Positions 1 to 8,141 of a DNA stretch of 13,684 bases are shown one piece after another; position 1 is the stretch's first letter; every line of letters starts with the position of its first letter. The notes under the pieces were generated by a model that had not been told where the DNA came from, ran no database searches, and saw nothing but the letters and a program-made list of their open reading frames with translations. The translations under genes and the position numbers were made by a program. Source of the stretch: Cellvibrio sp. (GTDB lineage Bacteria; Pseudomonadota; Gammaproteobacteria; Pseudomonadales; Cellvibrionaceae); assembly GCA_003524365.1 (NCBI GenBank), contig DQHS01000277.1, forward strand, positions 1 to 13,684, given 5' to 3'.

Positions 1-512
1 TGGATGTCAGCATCCGCATCAAACAACAGTTGGATGATGGAATGGTCGCACGCAAGATTGCGACTGTGCCGACAATTTTTTGCGCATCGCCTGCATACAT
101 TGCGCGCGCGGGGCGGCCATCAACCCCGGCGGATTTGCGCGAGCACGATTGTTTGGTATTTCGTTTAGCAGTGGATGGGCGATTTTTGCGCTGGGGCTTT
201 ATCGAAAACGGTTTGCGTTTTGAAGCTGAAGTGCGCGCGGCGATTATCAGTGACGATATCGATGTGCTTGCGCGTCTTGCTGTTGCCGGAGGTGGCATCA
301 CCCGTTTGGCTGCGTTTGTCGCGAATGATTATTTGCGCAGAGGTGAATTGAAGGAATTATTTACCTGCGACGAATGCACCGGTTTTAACGCGGAAATTGA
401 ACCGCTGGATATTTATGCCTGTGTGCGTGACCGCCACCAATTAACGCCGAAAGTGCGCGCGTTTATGGATTATTTGGCGGAGTCGCTGCCTGCGGAATGG
501 CGGGTGGTGTGA
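1..512 (+). CDS. LysR-family transcriptional regulator, C-terminal part
   Basis: The reading frame is open from base 3, so the N-terminal helix-turn-helix lies outside the window. What remains is the effector-binding domain of a LysR-type regulator. It begins at DVSIRIKQQLDDG, followed by MVARKIA and the family-typical stretch FCASPAYIARAGRP ('the residue pair SPAY-L/I-ARxGRP' is very common in this family). The part seen is about 169 codons and ends at a TGA at 510-512, close to the normal C-terminus for the family (PKVRAFMDYLAESL). The effector is unknown and cannot be read from this domain. LysR regulators usually act on a neighbouring or divergent gene; its target is more likely to the left of the window than the sigma-54-linked operon to the right. 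The first ATG in frame is at 30, inside the domain, so it is not a real start. Confidence 0.9.
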   Translation, partial: DVSIRIKQQLDDGMVARKIATVPTIFCASPAYIARAGRPSTPADLREHDCLVFRLAVDGRFLRWGFIENGLRFEAEVRAAIISDDIDVLARLAVAGGGITRLAAFVANDYLRRGELKELFTCDECTGFNAEIEPLDIYACVRDRHQLTPKVRAFMDYLAESLPAEWRVV

Positions 513-538
513 TCGAAGTGCCTGCCTTCTTCTATATC

Positions 539-590
539 TGTCCGCTCACTCCAAATTGACAGCTGCGGACACTTTCTTCGGACACTCTTC
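539..590 (+). promoter_or_regulatory. Repeated CGGACA elements, candidate enhancer (upstream activating site)
   Basis: Three copies of the hexamer CGGACA lie in this stretch. One is inverted (TGTCCGC, 539-545) and forms a perfect 7-base inverted repeat with GCGGACA (565-571), 19 bases apart. Two direct copies of CGGACACT start at 566 and 579, 13 bases apart, each followed by a TTC-rich tail. The cluster sits about 100-145 bases upstream of the predicted sigma-54 start site, the usual place for NtrC-type enhancer sites. That the activator encoded at 5351 binds here is inference. Confidence 0.4.
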
Positions 591-660
591 GATAACACAA
601 AATCATTATGTAAATAAATAATTTCTTAAAAAACATCGGCTTAAATATTCTCAGCGCACT

Positions 661-676
661 TGGTACGGGCTTTGTA
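661..676 (+). promoter_or_regulatory. Sigma-54 (RpoN) -24/-12 promoter
   Basis: The bases TGGTACGGGCTTTGTA, preceded by T at 660, match the sigma-54 consensus YTGGYACGRNNNTTGCW with one mismatch: T instead of C in the -12 GC. Spacing between the -24 GG and the -12 pair is the required 10 bases. Transcription would start near 686, about 22 bases before the ATG at 709. The downstream operon encodes a sigma-54 activator, which independently supports the call. The 593-655 stretch between this site and the CGGACA repeats is AT-rich, as expected for DNA that must bend. Confidence 0.75.
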
Positions 677-708
677 CTGTTAAAGCAAAAGTTCCCGAGT
701 GATATTGC

Positions 709-1989
709 ATGAATATGAAAATTGCCGATACCTCTGCCCAGGATTTAATGCTGGGTCAAACGAATCGCAAGACCAGACGACGCGTTGTTGTTGTCGGTGT
801 AGTGGCATTGTTAATCGGCGTTGCTGTGTCTGCTTTTATTTATGTGGCCGATGTGTCTATGTCTGGGCAGGTAATTGAGCGATCCGCGATCCGCGTTGCG
901 ACAGTGGAACGCGGCACGCTGGTACGTGAAGTGGTGTCCCAAGGTCGGATTGTTGCAGCCAATAGTCCCACCTTGTTTAGCTCCGAGCAGGGATACATTG
1001 ATTTGGCCGTTAAAGCGGGTGATGCGGTGGGGCGTGACCAGATTCTCGCTACCATCGTTAGTCCGGCTTTAAATGAGTTGCTAGCGCGAGAAACGGCCAA
1101 CCTCACACGTATTGAAGCCGATCTTGGCCGACAAAAAATTGAATCAAAGCGACGCAAATTAGAGTTGGAACAAATCATTGCCATGGCGCAAGTCAGCGAA
1201 AAAGCCATGATGCGAGAAAAGCTACGTGCGGATGAAGCCATCGGCAAAAAACTTATCAGACAGCTGGATTACGAAAAAGCCGAAGATGATCTGGAACGTG
1301 CCAAGCTGGAGCTGACACAAGCCAAACAAAATGGCGAACTCGCTAAAGAGTCCTTGGGTTTTGATATCGAATCGTTGAAATTGCAGCTCAAAAGCCAGCA
1401 GCTTCTGGTAGATGCCTTGCAACGGCGTGTGCATGAATTAACGATTAAGTCACCTGTTTCTGGAATGGTCGGCAATGTTCAGGTGGTAAACAAGCAGGCT
1501 GTCGCTGCTAACCAGGCCTTGATTACAGTTGTCGATTTGAGTGCATTTGAAGTAGAGGCGGTAGTGCCAGAAGGATTTGCGGATGACATAGCGCCACTCA
1601 TGGAAGCAGAAATTACCTTGGGTGGATCAAGTTATCCAGGCGTGGTCACCGCCATATCGCCTGAGGTGGTTAATGGGGGTGTTAGTGCACGCATTCGTTT
1701 CGCTGATGTATTGCCTGAAAATCTTCGTCAGAGCCAACGTTTAACAGCCAAAATTATTTTAGAAAACAAACCCAATGCCCTAATCGTTAATCGTGGCTCA
1801 TTCTTCGATGGTTTTCGTGGGCATGTCTACAAACTGCAAAATAATAAAGCACTGCGTGTACCTGTGGTACTCGGCGGTTCAAGTCTGAAGCATGTTGAAA
1901 TTTTAGAGGGTTTGCACGAAGGCGACAGCATCATCATTTCCTCACTTACGACCTCCGCCACCGACGAACAAATTTTGATAACAGATTAA
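709..1989 (+). CDS. Efflux periplasmic adaptor (membrane fusion protein, HlyD/MacA-like)
   Basis: This 426-residue protein has a basic N-terminus (RKTRRR near 20-25) and one membrane anchor at about 26-47. A first lipoyl half (about 83-118, with YIDLAVKAGDAVGRDQILA) follows, then a long charged coiled-coil hairpin at about 121-245. The second lipoyl half (IKSPVSGMVGNV, about 246-276) leads into beta-barrel and membrane-proximal domains to the end. This is the standard layout of adaptors that bridge an inner-membrane transporter to an outer-membrane channel. It is the first gene of the operon, 17 bases before the ATPase gene, and directly behind the sigma-54 promoter. The start at 709 has a GAGTGA element about 7 bases upstream; ATG at 715 is a minor alternative. 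Substrate is unknown. It is anchored by a transmembrane helix; no lipobox is seen. Confidence 0.9.
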   Translation: MNMKIADTSAQDLMLGQTNRKTRRRVVVVGVVALLIGVAVSAFIYVADVSMSGQVIERSAIRVATVERGTLVREVVSQGRIVAANSPTLFSSEQGYIDLAVKAGDAVGRDQILATIVSPALNELLARETANLTRIEADLGRQKIESKRRKLELEQIIAMAQVSEKAMMREKLRADEAIGKKLIRQLDYEKAEDDLERAKLELTQAKQNGELAKESLGFDIESLKLQLKSQQLLVDALQRRVHELTIKSPVSGMVGNVQVVNKQAVAANQALITVVDLSAFEVEAVVPEGFADDIAPLMEAEITLGGSSYPGVVTAISPEVVNGGVSARIRFADVLPENLRQSQRLTAKIILENKPNALIVNRGSFFDGFRGHVYKLQNNKALRVPVVLGGSSLKHVEILEGLHEGDSIIISSLTTSATDEQILITD

Positions 1990-2006
1990 TTTCAGGAGAC
2001 CATCAA

Positions 2007-2771
2007 ATGTTGAAAATGCAATCCGTAAAAAAAATATACCGAACCGCCATGATTGAAACCCATGCTCTACGCGATTTTAATCTTGAGGTTAAGGAAGGTG
2101 AATTTGTCGCGGTAACCGGACCATCAGGTTCCGGCAAAACGACTTTTCTCAACATCGCCGGATTATTGGAAACGTTTGAAGAGGGGCAATACCTTTTAGA
2201 CGGAAAAGATGTTAGCCGATTAAGCGACAACATCAGATCAAAATTGCGAAACGAAAAAATCGGATTTATTTTCCAAGGTTTTAATCTTATTTCTGATCTC
2301 AATATTTTTGACAATGTTGATGTTCCACTTCGCTACCGTGGGTTTTCCTCATCGGAAAGAAAAAAGCGTATCAATAACGCACTGGACATGGTCGGCCTGA
2401 CCGCGCGTGCGCGTCATCTTCCGTCACAATTATCGGGCGGCCAACAGCAACGGGTTGCAATTGCACGCGCACTTGCAGGCGAACCAAAATTTCTATTGGC
2501 GGACGAGCCAACCGGTAATCTTGATTCACTGATGGCGAGGCAAGTCATGGATATGCTCGAAGACATCAACAAAAATGGAATGACCATTGTAATGGTGACT
2601 CACGATCCGGATCTGGCACGACGCGCACATCGCAATATACAAATCGTGGACGGACAGGTAACCGATTTTAAAATCTATGAATCCCATATTGATTCGCATA
2701 CCGCAGACAATTCGGATGGCACCGCAAAAAATTCGAATAGCGCAAAAAACTTAGCTGCTAAAACTATTTAG
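2007..2771 (+). CDS. ABC transporter ATP-binding protein (MacB/LolD type)
   Basis: This 254-residue nucleotide-binding subunit powers the two permeases encoded next. All ATPase motifs are intact: Walker A GPSGSGKT (38-45), Q-loop glutamine in FIFQGFNL (Q90), signature LSGGQ (142-146), Walker B FLLADEP (162-168, catalytic E167), D-loop GNLDS and switch histidine in VTHD (H199). The sequence groups with the MacB/LolD/FtsE class, typical of the 'mechanotransmission' exporters. An AGGAG sits about 7 bases before the ATG. After about residue 217 there is a roughly 35-residue tail rich in Ser, Asn, Asp and Lys, longer than a minimal LolD and not recognised as a domain. The ATPase is a separate gene here, whereas in true MacB it is fused to the permease. 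Confidence 0.95.
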   Translation: MLKMQSVKKIYRTAMIETHALRDFNLEVKEGEFVAVTGPSGSGKTTFLNIAGLLETFEEGQYLLDGKDVSRLSDNIRSKLRNEKIGFIFQGFNLISDLNIFDNVDVPLRYRGFSSSERKKRINNALDMVGLTARARHLPSQLSGGQQQRVAIARALAGEPKFLLADEPTGNLDSLMARQVMDMLEDINKNGMTIVMVTHDPDLARRAHRNIQIVDGQVTDFKIYESHIDSHTADNSDGTAKNSNSAKNLAAKTI

Positions 2772-2784
2772 TCTGGAGCGAAAA

Positions 2785-4098
2785 ATGTGGAAATATTATC
2801 TGCGACTGTCGTTGCATAGTTTGCGTAAAACTCCGACTTTGTCGCTGCTGATGGTGCTTGCCATTGCAACGGGGATTGCTGCAAACCTGACAATTCTAAC
2901 CATGCACTCGGTGGTTTCCAGTAATCCGCTGAAACATAAAAATCAGCGGATATTCGCGGTACAACTTAATGCATGGGACCCTGATAGAGAGTATTTTGCT
3001 CTCAATGCTATTCCCCCACAGGTTACCTATCAGGATGCCAAGGCGCTGCATGACGCTAATGTTGCCGATGAAGTCGTTGTCATGCGCAAGGCTGGCGTGA
3101 CCATTCAACATCCTGAATCTGCCGAGCTGCCTTCCGCCTACGCAACCCGTATGACCACACGTGATTTTTTCAGCATGTTCGATGTGCAATTTATTTACGG
3201 CGGCCCTTGGAGCAAAAACGCGGATGAAAGCCCCGAACACGTGGTAGTGATAAGTGAGGGCATGAACAATAAGTTCTTTAAGGGTGCGAACAGTTTGGGC
3301 CAAGCGATCTTGCTGGATGGTGAAATATTTACGGTAGTGGGTGTGGTCAGCGAGAGATGGCAGCTGGTACCTAATGTTTACGACCTGAATAATCTCCCGT
3401 TTGAAGCAGCAGCGGATGCCTACTTCCCATTCTTTTTTTCTGCAGCTAAACCCTACCAAAGCTGGGGAAATACCCAGGGTTGGTCCGATAAAGAAATTAA
3501 AACTCATGAAGATTTTTTACAAGGTGAAGATGTATGGATACAAGCTTGGGTCAGCCTGAATTCAGCTGAAAAACGGCAAGAGTTTACGCAGTTTTTGGAA
3601 AACTATATTTCCATGCAAAAAGAGCAGGGCCGATTCAAACGATCACCTGGATATCAACTGAATAATCCGCAAGAGTGGCTAAACATTAATAATGTGGTCT
3701 CCAAAGACAATAAACAATTGTTAATGCTTTCCTTCGTGTTTCTTATGATTTGCCTGGTCAATAGCACAGTATTGATGCTCGCAAAATTTCTGCGCAAAGC
3801 ACCTGAAGCGGGTATTAGACGGGCTCTCGGCGCGACTCGTCATTCGATATTTTTCCAACACCTAACAGAAGCATTTATCGTTGGCGCTGCTGGAGCTTTG
3901 CTCGGCTTGCTCCTGTCACTGGGCGGACTAGCTGCTGTCCGCGCGCTCTATAGCAACTACGAAAACGTTGCTGTTTTTAACGGGTTTACGGTTGCGGCTG
4001 CAATTTTACTCGCCTTGGTGGCCACCCTGTTCAGTGGCTTTCTACCCGCTTGGCGAATTAGTCATGCGGCACCCGCCCAATATTTAAAAACCCGATAA
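2785..4098 (+). CDS. ABC transporter permease, MacB/FtsX type (first of two)
   Basis: This 437-residue inner-membrane subunit has a first membrane helix at about 18-40. A large periplasmic domain (about 41-310, MacB core-domain type) follows. Three more helices lie at about 312-335, 355-385 and 398-422. The FtsX-type signature GIRRALGATRHSIFFQH follows helix 2, as in MacB, and sits at the coupling point with the ATPase. A GGAG lies about 7 bases before the ATG, and the gap to the ATPase gene is only 13 bases. It presumably pairs with the second permease (4145) as a heterodimer, since each protein has only four helices; this pairing is inference. It is longer than the second permease, mostly in its periplasmic domain, so the two halves are not simple duplicates. 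Confidence 0.93.
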   Translation: MWKYYLRLSLHSLRKTPTLSLLMVLAIATGIAANLTILTMHSVVSSNPLKHKNQRIFAVQLNAWDPDREYFALNAIPPQVTYQDAKALHDANVADEVVVMRKAGVTIQHPESAELPSAYATRMTTRDFFSMFDVQFIYGGPWSKNADESPEHVVVISEGMNNKFFKGANSLGQAILLDGEIFTVVGVVSERWQLVPNVYDLNNLPFEAAADAYFPFFFSAAKPYQSWGNTQGWSDKEIKTHEDFLQGEDVWIQAWVSLNSAEKRQEFTQFLENYISMQKEQGRFKRSPGYQLNNPQEWLNINNVVSKDNKQLLMLSFVFLMICLVNSTVLMLAKFLRKAPEAGIRRALGATRHSIFFQHLTEAFIVGAAGALLGLLLSLGGLAAVRALYSNYENVAVFNGFTVAAAILLALVATLFSGFLPAWRISHAAPAQYLKTR

Positions 4099-4144
4099 CA
4101 CCAATCAATAAAAATGGGCAACAAGCCCGTTCCAGGATAATTTT

Positions 4145-5350
4145 ATGTTAGATGTCATACCCATTATTAAAAGTTTGTGGCGAAATAAAACCGGACCTTT
4201 GCTTATTGTTATTCAGCTTTCACTCACCATTGCTGTTGTCAGCACGGCATTATTTGTAGTCAGCGAGCGAATAGCAAAAATTGAACGGCCGAGCGGAATG
4301 ATCGAAGAAGAAATGTTCAAGATATGGATGAGAGAAAATTCACCTGATGCAGATATGGAGCAAATCGCGAAAAGGGATATGGACATCATTCGCGCAACGC
4401 CGGGTGTTATCGATGCTACACCTATTTCTAGCATACCTGTATCCGGTGGTGGATCTTCTACATCACTCTACAAAAGTCCGGAAGATAGGCTAACAGATTT
4501 CCCCACTGCGATTTATGAGATGACCGAACATGGCGTGCCCGCGCTCGGACTGGCATTGCTAGAAGGACGAAATTTTAATGCCAATGAAGTCATTTTTTTT
4601 GCGCGAGAGAATGCGCCCAAACAAACGGTGGCCATTATTACAAAAGATATTGCTGACAAGATGTTTCCTGAGGAATCTGCTGTAGGTAAAACGGTCTACA
4701 TGGGAGGTTTACAACTGACCATCGTCGGAATTATTGAACGATTGATGGGCCCTTGGCCGGACTCCGAGTACGCGACTAGCGTTACCATTCTTCCTGTGAT
4801 TGTTAAGGATGACGCTATAAACTATCTTGTTCGAACCGAAAGCGGGCAACGGGACGCCATAATGCATTTCCTGCTTGAAAAGCTACGCTCAATCGATAGT
4901 ACCCGTTTGGTTGGGGATGAAAAATCAATGGAGCAAATAAAGCGTGAATCCTACACCAGCGATTATGCAATGATCAAAATTCTGTCTTTCGTCATATTCC
5001 TGCTGATTTTTGTGAATGCCTTGGGGATTTTTGGACTCACTACATTCTGGGTAAACCAGCGCCGTAAACAAATTGGTATCCGGCGCGCGCTCGGTTCGAC
5101 AAAAGCAGGAGTCATGCGTTATTTCATGCTGGAAAATGTCGTGTTGGTAGTGTTCTCTGCGGTTGTTGGCACTATCATCGCTTATGTAAATAGCAGCTAC
5201 ATGGCACGAACTCACAGCATGGAAATTCTTCCAGTAGAGTATGTATTGATAACAGCGCTTTTTTTGCTGCTGGTGACTATCCTGGCTGCCTACTCACCAG
5301 TTCGAAAAGCTGCACAAATTTCGCCTGTTGAAGCAGTATCCAACGTTTAA
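4145..5350 (+). CDS. ABC transporter permease, MacB/FtsX type (second of two)
   Basis: This 401-residue protein has the same plan as the preceding permease: an N-terminal helix (about 17-40), a periplasmic MacB-type domain (about 41-270) and three C-terminal helices. The signature IGIRRALGSTKAGVMRYF follows helix 2, and the protein ends in the typical PVRKAAQISPVEAVSNV. Within the periplasmic domain, phrases such as GRNFNANE and FPEESAVGKTVYMGG are characteristic of the MacB core. An AGGA lies about 9 bases before the ATG. The 46-base gap from the first permease is the largest inside the exporter block and holds only a tiny GGGC/GCCC stem (4116-4128). The stop codon directly abuts the start of the response-regulator gene, so exporter and regulators are probably one transcript. 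Confidence 0.93.
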   Translation: MLDVIPIIKSLWRNKTGPLLIVIQLSLTIAVVSTALFVVSERIAKIERPSGMIEEEMFKIWMRENSPDADMEQIAKRDMDIIRATPGVIDATPISSIPVSGGGSSTSLYKSPEDRLTDFPTAIYEMTEHGVPALGLALLEGRNFNANEVIFFARENAPKQTVAIITKDIADKMFPEESAVGKTVYMGGLQLTIVGIIERLMGPWPDSEYATSVTILPVIVKDDAINYLVRTESGQRDAIMHFLLEKLRSIDSTRLVGDEKSMEQIKRESYTSDYAMIKILSFVIFLLIFVNALGIFGLTTFWVNQRRKQIGIRRALGSTKAGVMRYFMLENVVLVVFSAVVGTIIAYVNSSYMARTHSMEILPVEYVLITALFLLLVTILAAYSPVRKAAQISPVEAVSNV

Positions 5351-6733
5351 ATGCATGTGAGATCTATGCCAAAAGAATCCGCTCAAAAAATTCTGATTGT
5401 TGATGACAATCCCGCTGTGGGAAAAGCGCTTCATTTGCTGCTTGATGTGCACGATATTGCCGCAGAAATTGCGCTGACACCACAAGCGGCAACCAAGCGC
5501 TTGGAAGAAGATGGCAACATCGCGTTGGTTGTACAGGATATGAATTTTTCCGAGGACACTACGTCAGGTCAGGAAGGCAAAGCGCTTTTCTACAAACTCA
5601 GGCAAGTGCGACCTGATATCCCCATCATTTTAATCACCGCATGGACTCAACTCGAAACCGCTATAGAGTTGGTTAAAAGTGGTGCGGCTGATTATATTGC
5701 CAAGCCTTGGGATGATATTAAATTAGTGACGACGATTAAAAATTTATTGGAACTGGAGGACTTGCAACATCAGCAACGATTACAAGCGCAAACATTGCTC
5801 ACTGAAAAAGCACGCTTGGTAGACGTAGCGAATCTGTGTGGCCTTATTTACCAAAGCGCTTCAATGCATGCATTAGTCAGCCTTGCTGTGAAAATTGCCC
5901 GTTCGAGTGTGCCGGTGCTTATCACTGGCCCCAATGGTTCAGGCAAGGAAAAAATTGCGCAAATTATTCAGGCAAATTCGCGAGTCAACACCGGACCTTT
6001 TGTGTGCATTAATGTCGGCGCATTGCCACAAGAATTAATAGAGGCTGAGTTGTTTGGTGCTGAAGCTGGAGCCTATACCGGAATCACGAAAAGACGTATT
6101 GGTCGTTTTGAAGCGGCGGATGGCGGTACCTTATTTCTCGATGAGTTGGGCAATCTATCAGCAACCGGTCAGGCAAAATTGTTGCGGGTTTTACAATCCG
6201 GGGAATTTGAACGGCTGGGTTCAAGCGAAACTCGTCATTGCAACGTGCGCGTTATCAGCGCGACCAACACCAATCTTGAGCGCGCCATTAAAAATGGTGA
6301 GTTTCGGGAAGATTTGTTTTATCGTCTTAATGTATTTGAATTAAAAGTTCCGCCTTTGGAAGAGCGTAAGGAGGATATATTGCCGCTTATACACCATTTT
6401 CTTCGAGGGCAAGCGCAGCTGGAACATTCTGTGTTACAAACACTACATTGTTATCCTTGGCCGGGGAACGTACGTGAATTGGAAAACGCTTGCCAACGCG
6501 CACTGATATTAAACGAGGAAGGAAAGCTTCAGCTCAAGGACTTTGGTTTACCCATAGATGAAACCATAATTGACAGTTACAAGCCTGTGATCGCAGAACC
6601 CTCGCGTGAAGTCATCGAAATGGTACTCAGACAAAATCAGGGTGTTGTTGCTCAGGCAGCGCGTCAGTTAGGGTTTTCACGTCAAGCTCTCTATCGTCGA
6701 TTGGAAAAATATAAGATTGAATACAACCAATAG
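5351..6733 (+). CDS. NtrC-family sigma-54-dependent response regulator
   Basis: This 460-residue three-domain activator has a receiver at about 13-130, with acidic D18/D19, phospho-acceptor D63, T96 and K118. The sigma-54-interacting AAA+ domain spans about 165-390, and a Fis-type helix-turn-helix lies at about 418-458 (AARQLGFSRQALYRRL). AAA+ motifs are Walker A GPNGSGKE (193-200), Walker B GGTLFLDE (258-265) and the arginine-rich FREDLFYRLNVF. The sigma-54-contacting loop, normally GAFTGA, reads GAYTGI (240-245). The protein should be phosphorylated by the kinase encoded next and activate the sigma-54 promoter upstream of the exporter genes. The ATG at 5351 follows the permease stop with no gap; ATG 5366 has a slightly better ribosome site (GTGAG) and is a real alternative. 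It overlaps the kinase gene by 17 bases. Confidence 0.95.
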   Translation: MHVRSMPKESAQKILIVDDNPAVGKALHLLLDVHDIAAEIALTPQAATKRLEEDGNIALVVQDMNFSEDTTSGQEGKALFYKLRQVRPDIPIILITAWTQLETAIELVKSGAADYIAKPWDDIKLVTTIKNLLELEDLQHQQRLQAQTLLTEKARLVDVANLCGLIYQSASMHALVSLAVKIARSSVPVLITGPNGSGKEKIAQIIQANSRVNTGPFVCINVGALPQELIEAELFGAEAGAYTGITKRRIGRFEAADGGTLFLDELGNLSATGQAKLLRVLQSGEFERLGSSETRHCNVRVISATNTNLERAIKNGEFREDLFYRLNVFELKVPPLEERKEDILPLIHHFLRGQAQLEHSVLQTLHCYPWPGNVRELENACQRALILNEEGKLQLKDFGLPIDETIIDSYKPVIAEPSREVIEMVLRQNQGVVAQAARQLGFSRQALYRRLEKYKIEYNQ

Positions 6734-8051
6734 AAAATTCTCCCTCGAAGGAAAACTCTGCGCGATAGTTGCGCTATCGGTCACCCTTGGTTTGGGCATT
6801 CTTGTTCTATTTTCGATATTAATCGATGAGTTCTTGGCAGCGCTGACTGTCGCTCTGCCAATCTCGCTGGCGGTTTCGATCTGGCTGGTGCGTAAATTGA
6901 CGCAGAATCAAAATATCAAAATTGCCGCTATCCACAACGGCATGCTGAACCTGATGGACAACGACTTTAGCGTAAGCATCGCGAATACAGGGAAGGACGA
7001 GTTAAACGAAATCATCAGCGTTTTTAATCAGCTTTCTGAAAAATTGCGCAATGAACGTCAGCACGTTTATCAACGCGAATTACTTCTGGATATGGTTATT
7101 CAACATTCCAACATGGGTGTTGTGCTCATCGATCAAGAAGATAGGGTTATTTATTCAAATGGATTTGCAAAAGACATTATCAACGCCGGTAAACCCATTA
7201 ATGGCATGTACTTTTCCGATGCTATAAAGGCAACGTCCGACGTGTTGAGGGAAATTATCGCCCAACGAAAAGATGGTTTATTCAGAGTGAAGGAGAGCTC
7301 GGGTGATGAGCTTTATCATATTACAACCGGGCGTTTTATTCTTAACGCGCGCAAGCATGAGGTGTTGCTGCTCAAACGAATGACCTTCGAACTTCATCGC
7401 CAGGAAGCGATGATATGGAAAAAAGTAATTCGCACTATTACCCATGAACTTAATAATTCGTTAGCCCCTATCTCTTCAATGGCGCATTCCGGGCAGCTAT
7501 TGGTTGAACAGAAAAAATATGATCAGTTGAGCGTGGTGTTCGAAACTATCGGTGAGCGTGCCCAACATCTTAAACACTTCATCGATGGTTATGCGCGAAT
7601 TGCCAAATTGCCAATGCCTGAAAAGAAAGTAGTTGATTGGTCAGAATTTGTAAAAAAACTGTCCATAGCCTTGGAGTTTTCTTTTGACGGAAATGTGCCC
7701 ACCAGTCCGGGTTATTTCGACCCGGTGCAGATCCAGCAAGTGGTTACCAATTTGCTAAAAAACGCTCACGAATCCGGCTCAGCCACAGATCAAATATGTT
7801 TGACTCTGGAGCAAAATAGTCAATGCAGTGTGCTACAGGTTTTGGATCGAGGCACAGGTATGTCTGCCAACATTATGGAAAACGCGTTGCTGCCCTTTTA
7901 TACCACCAAACAATCCGGTAGTGGAATAGGTTTGTCTCTCTGCCGCGAAATAGTGGATGCTCACGGCGGACATATTTCCCTTGAAAACCGGAAAGGTGGT
8001 GGGCTTTGCGTGAAGATATTGCTGCCGAACAATTTTGGAGGCGGCCACTAA
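6717..8051 (+). CDS. Sensor histidine kinase (NtrB/NtrY-like)
   Basis: This 444-residue membrane kinase has two adjacent helices (about 12-34 and 39-58) separated by only a few residues, so there is almost no periplasmic part. A HAMP-like linker (about 59-110), a PAS-like domain (about 120-220) and the phospho-acceptor box ITHELNNSLAPI (H243) follow. The ATPase domain has N-box QQVVTNLLKNAHES, G1 DRGTGM (377-382) and G2 GSGIGL (401-406), all intact. The start is a TTG inside the end of the activator gene, with GGAAAA about 8 bases upstream. The next in-frame ATG would remove both membrane helices, so TTG is preferred. Signals are probably sensed in the membrane or cytoplasm. Its partner is the activator at 5351, judged by adjacency and by the NtrB-like H-box. 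Confidence 0.92.
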   Translation: MNTTNRKFSLEGKLCAIVALSVTLGLGILVLFSILIDEFLAALTVALPISLAVSIWLVRKLTQNQNIKIAAIHNGMLNLMDNDFSVSIANTGKDELNEIISVFNQLSEKLRNERQHVYQRELLLDMVIQHSNMGVVLIDQEDRVIYSNGFAKDIINAGKPINGMYFSDAIKATSDVLREIIAQRKDGLFRVKESSGDELYHITTGRFILNARKHEVLLLKRMTFELHRQEAMIWKKVIRTITHELNNSLAPISSMAHSGQLLVEQKKYDQLSVVFETIGERAQHLKHFIDGYARIAKLPMPEKKVVDWSEFVKKLSIALEFSFDGNVPTSPGYFDPVQIQQVVTNLLKNAHESGSATDQICLTLEQNSQCSVLQVLDRGTGMSANIMENALLPFYTTKQSGSGIGLSLCREIVDAHGGHISLENRKGGGLCVKILLPNNFGGGH

Positions 8052-8141
8052 AACATTGAATGTCAGGTGTGTAAAAAGTTAGTCGTAGCTTGATAAGTTA
8101 TGAGTTAAATCAGGATATTAACCAGCCAAATTGGAAAGCAT

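Noticed and set aside
4116..4128. GGGC-N5-GCCC hairpin between the two permease genes.
   Set aside because: Four base pairs and no T-run are too weak to be a terminator or processing site without other evidence.
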